A stretch of DNA of 64,000 bases from Flavobacterium kingsejongi (GTDB lineage: Bacteria; Bacteroidota; Bacteroidia; Flavobacteriales; Flavobacteriaceae): positions 496,001-560,000 of the forward strand of contig NZ_CP020919.1 of the NCBI RefSeq assembly GCF_003076475.1, in the 5' to 3' direction. The position numbers and the translations under genes are program-made. Positions 44,607 through 54,000 of this stretch are shown piece after piece. The notes below the pieces were generated by a model, which was given only the letters and a program-made list of their open reading frames with translations, searched no databases and was not told the origin of the DNA. Each line of letters opens with the position of its first letter. The stretch's first letter is position 1.

Positions 44607-45727
44607 CAGGTGCTGTAGATTATATTTAAAAACAGGTCCAGTTCTTCTTTGCTAAGCCCTTCATGAACCGGAAGGGAAAATATCGTGGGAATCAGGGCTT
44701 CCGCATTCGGGCAGGACGAGGCATAAGGCGCGAACAGTGGCATCTTATACAAAGGCTGGTACTGGTACCGGAGCGGATCGGAAATGATATTGGATTGCCG
44801 TAATGCCTCTTCTATCCGGGCACGGCGGGCGATAGAAGTCTTGCAAACAATCGAATAATAATTGTCTTCGGAGGGCATGCCATTGGTAATTTCCCGGATA
44901 TCATCCGTATACTGGTGGAGCTGTTCGGCCAGGTAACGCCCATGTTCCTGGCGCACTTTGATCTTGGCGGGTAATTTTTGCAGTTGCGTACTGCCTAAGG
45001 CGGCATTAATCGCACTCATCTTAAAGTTAAGCCCGGAGAAAAAACCATAAGCTCCTTGTACATTTCGGTATTCCGGATCGGTCCGGCACACTTCCCCAAA
45101 AGAGCGGAGCTCCATCAGGCGGTTGTAATCGGCCAGGGCCCGAATCAGGAAAAAAGCCCCTTCCCCGGTGGTGACCAGTTTTCGTTCATGGGTGCTAAAA
45201 ATAGCATAATCCCCAAAGGAACCTAAGTAACTATCTTTCAGTCGGGTGCCGTGGCAATGGGAATTGTCTTCCAGTACTTTGATGCCTTTGGCGCGGCAAA
45301 TATCCGAAATACGATCTACATTATTCGCATAGCCCCACATGGGGACATTGATCAGCAGCCGGGTTTTATCGGAGATTTTCTGTTGCAGGTCCGTCACGCA
45401 GACATTGAAATTCCCGGGTTCATTATCGACAAATACGGGAGTGGCTCCGGCATTCAATATCGGTAATATCGTCATCACCGGGGCCGTTGGCGGCAGGAGC
45501 ACTTCGTCTCCGGGACCAATATCCTCCAGGAGCAGGATCATATAAATCCCCATAGTGGCATTGCTGCAGCACAAGGTATGGGGAACCTTAAAAAAATGGG
45601 CCAGATCCTGTTCAAACTGCTTTACAGCCGGGCCTTTGCCCGAAATACTGTCGGCCGTCAATGCAGCGACCACACTTTCAATATCCTCTTGCTCAATGTT
45701 GACATGGCAATTGTCGTACTTCTTCAT
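44606..45727 (-). CDS. DegT/DnrJ/EryC1/StrS-type aminotransferase (first copy)
   Basis: First gene of the six-gene operon, 373 residues when started at the ATG at 45727 (MKKYDNCHVNIEQEDIESVV), where the family fold begins. A frame open 62 codons further upstream crosses hairpins and has no family support. PLP contacts are intact: CCSNATMG, EDNSHCHGT and K183 in FSTHERKLVTTGEG. It shares VPMWGY and SSCPNAEAL with the second copy. DegT enzymes aminate keto-sugars or cyclitols using glutamate or glutamine. NtdA of the kanosamine route is of this family but longer (about 440 residues). Confidence 0.9.
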   Translation of the reverse strand: MKKYDNCHVNIEQEDIESVVAALTADSISGKGPAVKQFEQDLAHFFKVPHTLCCSNATMGIYMILLLEDIGPGDEVLLPPTAPVMTILPILNAGATPVFVDNEPGNFNVCVTDLQQKISDKTRLLINVPMWGYANNVDRISDICRAKGIKVLEDNSHCHGTRLKDSYLGSFGDYAIFSTHERKLVTTGEGAFFLIRALADYNRLMELRSFGEVCRTDPEYRNVQGAYGFFSGLNFKMSAINAALGSTQLQKLPAKIKVRQEHGRYLAEQLHQYTDDIREITNGMPSEDNYYSIVCKTSIARRARIEEALRQSNIISDPLRYQYQPLYKMPLFAPYASSCPNAEALIPTIFSLPVHEGLSKEELDLFLNIIYST

Positions 45728-46198
45728 GCGTATGTAAGTTTTAGGGTTACTTATCAAATGGTATAGTAGGATTATGCTGTTTTTTGTTGTTCCGATACAC
45801 ATCACTACCAGGACAACAAAATAGTTTACAGCTCTACTGGGCGGGGAGCCCCTATTGAAAGCTGTTTTTTTGAATTGTATTCTTATGGCTCGTACTTCCG
45901 AAACACCCGCCAATTCGCTTTATGTGTACCCATTGCTGAAATACAACAATATGACTACAACGTTTTCGTAAAATAAATACACCGTAGAGACACAATTTGC
46001 CGCGATATGTTTTTTTTATATCAGATAACGATATATTTCGTGTAAGAAAAAAGTACGTGCGCTATAGGAATGCCGTTCTGTAAACAAATTTGATGATACC
46101 TTGTCCCGACGATTCCCGACGAAAGTAATCGCATAATAATCCCCTGGAAACGGATACTATAATCAGGACGTAGCCCAATGGGTTTCGCTATACAGCAA
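45728..46198. other. Operon leader and intergenic region with stem-loops
   Basis: No gene is supported here. Near the operon start two inverted repeats are seen: TTTTGTTGT/ACAACAAAA (45782-45790 with 45813-45821) and ACAGCT/AGCTGT (45828-45833 with 45860-45865) enclosing GGGC/GCCC (45839-45842 with 45848-45851). On the minus strand both would lie in the leader of the first aminotransferase. On the plus strand the second is followed by a T-run. No TANNTTTG element was found. Confidence 0.45.
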
Positions 46199-46199
46199 T

Positions 46200-46233
46200 A
46201 AGGGTTCCGGTAGCCAATTACCGGAACCCTTTT
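46200..46233. terminator. Hairpin terminator downstream of the metallopeptidase gene
   Basis: AAGGGTTCCGGTA (46200-46212) and TACCGGAACCCTT (46219-46231) form a 13-bp perfect stem with a 6-base loop. It lies 41 bp after the stop of the minus-strand gene at 46274. Confidence 0.75.
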
Positions 46234-46273
46234 CGATGTTATGCTGTCCAAACGGTCAGCAGTGAATCATTGC

Positions 46274-47485
46274 TTAATCTGCCAATGTTTTCGGATCTAC
46301 CGTACCGGATAAAATACCCTGGATTTCATCGCTGTAGCCTTTTACTGTAGTATAAGCGATTCGTTGTGCGGGGGTAAACCCGCTTAATCCTGCTGTTCTT
46401 GCTGCCGGAAGGCCATTAATGATTTCGTCCGCCAGGGTATTAAACAGTGCCAGTATCTCGGTCTGTGATAATGGAGCGGTTGCCGCTGCCGTTTTTGCAA
46501 TGGTATAGCCCATACGTGCTGCTGCCATGCGCTGTTGCGGAGTTCCATGGTGCCCTGCATCCTGGAATTCACAGTCCCCAATCTGGAAGAACAACTGGTA
46601 AAAGTCGACTTCCTCACTCCACAGGTACTGGCTGCCTTCGGGATGGGTCATAAAATAAGCTGCCATAAAATCGGCACCCAGTTCATTATGCCGTGTCCAT
46701 TCCGGTGTCGCCTGTTGATCGGTAACGTTATTAAACTGGATCTGGTGGGCCCATTCGTGTGCCAATATTCCTGTCCATGCAATCCCTTTTTCCACCTGTG
46801 CAACCTGCGCCATGATATCAATCATCCCATCCCCTATCACAATGGATCGGTTACCCCCCTGAATTTGTGCATAGGCATCCATCACATAAATCGGTGTTCG
46901 CAACGTCGAATTCTGGTCCGCATACGCAGCTATAATCAGGTCGGCTTGTGCTTCAACATCGCCCACGGTAGCCTGATTACAAATGCTATACGCATTCAAT
47001 AGTGCCGTACGGTCTCCAAAAAAAGAATGGTGCTGGCCCAGTAGCGTCACAGGATCCCAAAATTGCCAGAAGCGCTGTAATTCCGTTTTTCGTTCCTGCA
47101 TTAGTACCGTATATTCCCCATTCGCGCCAAAAGTAACATTAGTCGTATCACTTATAAAAGCATTGATTAAGAATAAGAGGCTCAATGTTTCCCCGTTCGT
47201 GACCGAAAAAGCATCCCGCTGCTGCCCATAGGCCCGGATGATATTCCCAAATTCCAGGTTATTGCATTGCTCCGTACTATTCATGGCCCGCCGTAATACG
47301 CTGCCATAATTATCGGCCAATCGACCCTGTGGTGGATCACAGACCAGTGCGAGAAGTTCCGGTGTTTCAACAGCCTTTGGCTCAGTACCGATGACGCTAT
47401 TGTCATCATCATTTTTGTTACAGGCGACAAACCCTGCGCAGCATACTGCTATTGCTGCCGCAATTACTCTTGTTTTTGTTTTCAT
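46274..47485 (-). CDS. Putative zinc metallopeptidase lipoprotein
   Basis: Encodes 403 residues. The signal peptide ends in a lipobox with Cys22 (GFVAC) followed by NKNDDD, an acidic export-type signal that suggests surface display. H243-E-W-A-H247 is a zinc-binding H-E-x-x-H, and N-E268-LGAD about 20 residues later supplies the third ligand, as in YpfJ-like neutral zinc metallopeptidases. GIAWTGILAHEWAHQIQ and GHHGTPQQRMAAARMG fit that group. The substrate is unknown. It stands alone between the amino-sugar-type operon and the giant adhesin gene. Confidence 0.78.
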   Translation of the reverse strand: MKTKTRVIAAAIAVCCAGFVACNKNDDDNSVIGTEPKAVETPELLALVCDPPQGRLADNYGSVLRRAMNSTEQCNNLEFGNIIRAYGQQRDAFSVTNGETLSLLFLINAFISDTTNVTFGANGEYTVLMQERKTELQRFWQFWDPVTLLGQHHSFFGDRTALLNAYSICNQATVGDVEAQADLIIAAYADQNSTLRTPIYVMDAYAQIQGGNRSIVIGDGMIDIMAQVAQVEKGIAWTGILAHEWAHQIQFNNVTDQQATPEWTRHNELGADFMAAYFMTHPEGSQYLWSEEVDFYQLFFQIGDCEFQDAGHHGTPQQRMAAARMGYTIAKTAAATAPLSQTEILALFNTLADEIINGLPAARTAGLSGFTPAQRIAYTTVKGYSDEIQGILSGTVDPKTLAD

Positions 47486-47970
47486 TCATTAAGGTTTTTA
47501 GTTAATTATTCCGTTACCGGATTACATTACCTAATGGCTTTGAGAAACCCTAAATACTAATTGGCTATTATTTTGGGTCTCGTGTACCGGAGGTAATTTC
47601 TTTGATTGTTACTATTTCGATGTTGGCCGAAGCCAAAGTACCGGACAGGCCTCTATTGCTTTAGGCTGAGGGGATGTTACTATCACTCTAAAAGCTGCCA
47701 CTGACAACAACTGCTTCTTTTTTACATTTTCACTATAGTATCAGTAACCTAAGACTGCTTTTTACACTAATGTGATATGTATTTCAAACCATACCTGCTA
47801 AACATTCAGGCAAAGCTATCGTTTCAGAATACAACAAAATACCCCTAAAAGCCATATTAATAACAGTATAGGGTAGAAACGTTATTTTTTTAACAATCAT
47901 ACTCCCCATCTGAGCACCTTTGACCTGTGAGTTATTCGAGCGTTAGTCTTATTCGCTGTGAGCCAAAACC
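47486..47970. other. Intergenic stretch without recognisable genes
   Basis: About 485 bp with no supported reading frame, repeat or RNA. It includes the metallopeptidase upstream region. A GTACCGGA octamer occurs twice (about 47584 and 47638), with no clear meaning. Confidence 0.4.
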
Positions 47971-47999
47971 AAAAAAGCCTTCCGGTGAGGGAAGGCTTT
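47971..47999 (-). terminator. Terminator of the giant adhesin gene
   Basis: AAAGCCTTCC (47974-47983) and GGAAGGCTTT (47990-47999) form a 10-bp stem; on the minus strand it is followed by a T-run. It is about 50 bp after the adhesin stop. Confidence 0.8.
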
Positions 48000-48048
48000 G
48001 ATAAGAGTATGCGGCAGCTGCTGCTACCGCTCAAAAATGAATTTAATA

Positions 48049-51000
48049 TTAAGGTGTCACATACAAATAACCCGAACGTTCTACCGTACCACCGTGGGGT
48101 GTTTCATATTTCAGGATATAGAAATAAGTTCCTGCAGGCACGACCTCCCCTTTGCTAATGGTACCTTTTCCTTCGGAAATACCGCGGAATACATTACCAT
48201 TCGTATGGTATCCATTCGTATGGTAAATACGGGCACCATACCGGTTAAAGATTTCAACGGAATTGTTTGGATAGCGTTCCAGCCCTTCAATATTGAAATA
48301 ATCATTTTGCCCGTCACCATTAGGGGACAGCCCGTTGTATATCACAATACCGGAAACGGTAATCGTCGCTTCATCACGGTTGTTATCCGGATTCGGGTCT
48401 TCCGGGAACGAACTTTCAAGGTAGGCTACATTCAGGTAGTCTCCGGATCCCTTCACGATTGCCGTCACTTTTAAGGTCAGTGTTTCCCCACCTTCCAGTT
48501 GTGCAATAGTCCACAATCCGGTTAGGGGATTATAACTGCCACCCGTTGTAAAGGCTTGTACAAAAGTGTACCCATCCGGCAGGGTTTCGTTAATGACCAC
48601 ATCGGTAAAGGCTACCGTACCCAAGTTGGTCGCTGCAATAGTAAAGACCACTGTATCCCCTACTGCTACGGTACTGCTGGCATCTACCGTTTTGGTGATG
48701 GCAATATCTCCGCAAAGGGTGATCGTTACCCCAAAGGTGATCTCAACAATCGGGTCACAGTTGGCTGCATTGATATAAGCTACGCTCACCGTTCCCGCAC
48801 CTGCTGTTATCCATTGTACGGTAACATAATTATCCGTCAGTTGACCACCGCTAAGGATAGTCCCGCCACTTATGAACCAAACGTAATCGGACATTCCGGC
48901 CACAGTTGTGTAGGTCACCGTTTCTAAGACACAGGCCTCCGGGTTCCAGCCGGAAGTATCGCCCGGCAAATCGGTTCTTAGAACCGCCGTTACTTCCAGG
49001 CGTATTTCACTTTCGCAACCCGATACCAAATCCGATTCGGTGGCATAATACACCGTTCCATCCGTTAGCAGCTGATTCAATGGAAGCGGATTGCCTCCCG
49101 TTGGTGTAGCATACCAATTGAAGTTGGTTGCATTGACCTGCAGGTCTGCTACCGTTGGATTATCAATCCCACAGAATGACTGTATGGGATCATTTGTAGT
49201 CGGTGTAGGCACATGGGCTACCGTCAGTGTGATGGGTTTGCCCGTGTACGGATCGTTGATGCACACATCATAACCCGATACCGCGATATAATAGGTTACC
49301 GTTGTCGCTGGTGCTACACTATAGGTCGCACCGGTATGGACCAATTGGGTTAATTCAGGATCACTATACCAGGTATACACAGGGCTCACTACAGTACCAC
49401 TCGCGGTCAGGAGTACGGTGTCACCCGTACAGACATAACGGTCGGCAATTGTAATATCGGCCGCTGTGGCTTTTCTGTTTACTGTAACCGTTGCCGTTTG
49501 GGCAGTACCCGGCGTATTTTCACAATAGCCGTCTCCCGCTACCGTAACATAATATGCAGTTGTCACCACCGGGCTCACGGTAAGCTGTGCTCCCGTACCC
49601 AATACTGTCATCAGATTGCTATCGGCATACCAGGTAAATACCGGATTCGGCACCAGGGTACTGGCTGTTAAAACAGCGGTTTCATCCACACAGATCGTTA
49701 CCGGATCCACCCCGATCAGGGCAGCCCAGGCAGCAGGGGTTAGCGTAACCATCACGGCCAAACGTTGGGTACTTTCACAACCACCTGCAGTCTGTGAGGC
49801 ATAATAGGTTGCCCCCTGAACTACTACCGTTGCAGGGTCTAAAGCTACTCCACCCGTAGCCGAAGCATACCATTGTATCGCATCACCGGTAGCAACCAGG
49901 TTGGCGACTGTAGGTATTGTTGCCGTGCAAAAAGATTGTGTAGTAGCACCTGTTGGTGGTGCCGCATCGTTTAAGATCACGGTTATCGCCAAACGCACTG
50001 AGCTTTCACAACCGCTCGCATCGGTTAGCGAAGCATAATAAATACCACCATCCGTTAAGGCTGTTGTTGGAGGAAGAATAGTTCCGCCTGTTGGCAAATT
50101 ATACCACGTTACATTCGTTTCATTCACCTGTAAATTGGCCACTGTTGGCACGTTGATCACACAGAATTCCTGCGTCAAATCTGGAGTCGTTGGTGTCGGC
50201 GCATCGTTTAAGATGACGGTTATCGCCAAGCGTATCGAACTTTCACAACCGCTCGCATCGGTTAGCGAAGCATAATAAATAGCGCCATCCGTTAAGGCTG
50301 TGGTTGGAGGCACAATAGTTCCGCCGGTTGAAGCAGTATACCACGTTACATTCGTTTCATTCACCTGTAAATTAGCCACTGTTGGCACATTGATCACACA
50401 GAATTCCTGCGTAGGGTCTGGAGTCGTTGGCGTTGCCGCATCATTTAAGATCACGGTTATCGCCAAGCGTACCGAACTTTCACAACCGCTCGCATCGGTT
50501 AGCGAAGCATAATAAATGCCACCATCCGTTAAGGCTGTTGTTGGAGCGATAATGGTTCCGCCTGTTGGCAAATCATACCACGTAACATTCGTTTCATTCA
50601 CCTGCAGATCGGCTACCGTTGGCGTGTTGATCACACAGAATTCCTGCGTCAAATCAGTAGTCGTTGGTGTCGGCGCATCGTTTAAGATGACGGTTATCGC
50701 CAAGCGTACCGAACTTTCACAACCGCTCGCATCGGTTAGCGAAGCATAATAAATACCACCATCCGTTAAGGCTGTTGTTGGAGGAACAATGGTTCCGCCT
50801 GTTGGCAAATCATACCACGTAATATTCGTTTCATTCACCTGCAGATCGGCTACCGTTGGCGCGTTGATCACACAAAATTCCTGCGTAGGGTCTGGAGTCG
50901 TTGGCGTTGCCGCATCGTTTAAGATTACAGTTATCGCCAAACGTACCGAACTCGCACAGCCATTAGCATCCGTCAGCGAAGCATAATAGATACCACCATC

Positions 51001-54000
51001 GGTTAAGGCTGTGGTTGGAGGCACAATAGTTCCGCCTGTTGGCAAATTATACCACGTAACATTCGTTTCATTCACCTGTAGATCCGCTACTGTTGGTGCA
51101 TTGATCACACAGAATTCCTGCGTCAAATCAGTAGTTGTTGGTGTGGCCGCATCGTTTAAGATGACGGTTATCGCCAAGCGTACCGAGCTTGCACAACCGC
51201 TCGCATCCGTAAGCGAAGCATAATAAATAGCGCCATCCGTTAAGGCTGTGGTTGGAGGCAAAATAGTTCCGCCTGTTGGCAAATTATACCACGTAACATT
51301 CGTTTCATTCACCTGTAAATTGGCTACTGTTGGCGCATTGATCACACAGAATTCCTGCGTCAAATCTGGAGTCGTTGGCGTTGCCGCATCATTTAAGATT
51401 ACAGTTATCGCCAAACGTACCGAACTCGCACAGCCATTAGCATCCGTCAGCGAAGCATAATAGATACCGCCATCCGTTAAGGCTGTTGTTGGAGGAACAA
51501 TGGTTCCGCCTGTTGGCAAATCATACCACGTAATATTCGTTTCGTTCACCTGCAGATCCGCTACTGTTGGTGCATTGATCACACAGAATTCTTGCGTCAA
51601 ATCAGTAGTCGTTGGTGTCGGCGCATCGTTTAAGATGACGGTTATCGCCAAGCGTACCGAGCTTGCACAACCGCTCGCATCCGTAAGCGAAGCATAATAA
51701 ATAGCGCCATCCGTTAAGGCTGTGGTTGGAGGCAAAATAGTTCCGCCTGTTGGCAAATTATACCACGTAACATTCGTTTCATTCACCTGTAAATTGGCTA
51801 CTGTTGGCGCATTGATCACACAGAATTCCTGCGTCAAATCTGGAGTCGTTGGCGTTGCCGCATCATTTAAGATCACGGTTATCGCCAAGCGTACTGAGCT
51901 TGCACAGCCGTTAGCATCCGTCAGCGAAGCATAATAAATGCCATTATCCGTTAACGCTGTTGTTAGAGGCACAATGGTACCGCCAGTCAAAGCATCATAC
52001 CACGTAACATTCGTTTCATTCACCTGCAGATCCGCTACCGTTGGCGCATTGATCACACAGAATTCCTGCGTAGGGTCGGTAGTCGTTGGCGTTGCTGCAT
52101 CGTTTAAGATCACGGTTATCACCAAGCGTACCGAACTTTCACAACCGTTAGCATCCGTCAGCGAAGCATAATAAATGCCAGCGTCCGTTAACGCCGTAGT
52201 TGGAGCGATAATGGTACCGCCTGTTGGCAAATCATACCACGTAACATTCGTTTCATTCACCTGTAAATTGGCTACCGTTGGCGCGTTGATCACACAGAAT
52301 TCCTGTGTGGTGTCAGTAGTCGTTGGCGTTGCCGCATCATTTAAGATCACGGTTATCGCCAAACGTACCGAACTCGCACAGCCGCTCGCATCCGTCAGCG
52401 AAGCATAATAGATACCAGCATCGGTTAAAGCTGTAGTTGGAGGCACAATGGTACCGCCTGTTGGCAAATCATACCACGTAACATTCGTTTCATTCACCTG
52501 TAGATCCGCTACTGTTGGCGCGTTGATCACACAGAATTCCTGCGTGGTGTCTGGAGTCGTTGGCGTTGCCGCATCATTTAAGATCACGGTTATCGCCAAG
52601 CGTACCGAACTTTCACAACCGCTCGCATCGGTTAGCGAAGCATAATAAATACCACCATCCGTTAAGGCTGTTGTTGGAGCGATAATGGTTCCGCCTGTTG
52701 GCAAATCATACCACGTAACATTCGTTTCATTCACTTGCAGATCCGCTACCGTTGGTCCGTTGATCACACAGAATTCCTGCGTGGTGTCTGCAGTCGTTGG
52801 TGTTGCCGCATCGTTTAAGATGACGGTTATCGCCAAACGTACCGAACTTTCACAGCCATTAGCATCCGTCAGTGACGCATAATAGATACCACCATCCGTT
52901 AAGGCTGTTGTTGGAGGAACAATGGTTCCGCCTGTTGGCAAATCATACCACGTAATATTCGTTTCATTCACCTGCAGATCGGCTACCGTTGGCGCGTTGA
53001 TCACACAAAATTCCTGCGTAGTGTCTGTAGTCGTTGGCGTTGCCGCATCGTTTAATATTACTTCAATATCCAGGCGCACCGTACTTTCACAACCGCCAAC
53101 ATCCGTCAGGGCAGCAAAATAATGCCCGCCATCGGCTAACGCTGTCGTTACCGGCAGGCTATTCCCTGCGGTAGCAGCATCATACCATACAATAGTAGTT
53201 TGATCGACCTGTAAGTCGGCTATTGTTGGGGCATTGATCACACAGAATTCCTGGATCGGGTCTCCGGTCGTAGGTGTGGCAATATCGGTGACATTGACGG
53301 TCACGTCTTTTCCGGTATTCGGTTCGTTTTCACAATAACCATCACCCAAAACTGTCGCATAATACGTTGTGGCTGCTATTGGGCTTACCGTTAAAGTAGC
53401 TCCTGTAGGATCACTGCCATCCGCTGGTATTTCCAGGGTCAGGGCAGGATCGCTGTACCATTTAAAAATCGCATTTGGAATCGCACTGCTCGCTACCAAA
53501 GTAGTTGCAGTCCCGCGGCAAATACTTGCCCCGGAAGCGGTAATATCCGCAGCAACCGCATACGGTTTTACGTTGACCACAAGCTCAAAAGCGCGCCCTG
53601 GAATATTTTCGCAAAGGCTTGCAACGGTATCCTGTACCGTCACAAAGAAACTGGTGGTCGTCAGGATAGGTGGTGTCGTATAATCGGGTCCGGTATGCAG
53701 TAGGAAAGCCAACGTATTGTCGGTATACCATTTGAATTTCGGACTGGTTACAAAGTTGGAGCGTACACTCAGGTCGGCCGATGCACCATAACATACCGGT
53801 GGCACAGGATCGGACTGGATCATCGTTTCATTAGCCGTAGGAATGATGTAGACCTGAATGTAAGTACGTCCCGAGCTTTCACAACCGCCTATGGTCTGAG
53901 AGGCATAGTATATACGCTGATTTACTGCTGCCGTAGGATCCAATGGCGTGCCACCCGTACTGGTGCTATAGAATAACACATTGGTACCCGTGACCACAAT

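Noticed and set aside
45728-45913. N-terminal extension of the first DegT aminotransferase
   Set aside because: The extra 62 codons cross two inverted repeats and do not resemble any DegT N-terminus; the ATG at 45727 begins the known fold.
46021-46251. A 76-codon minus-strand frame upstream of the six-gene operon
   Set aside because: No recognisable domain, odd composition, overlaps the terminator hairpin at 46200-46233; treated as chance.
50300-53122. A series of ~65-77-codon plus-strand frames, one per 237-bp unit
   Set aside because: They are antisense shadows of the tandem adhesin modules; they repeat with the array and have no independent support.
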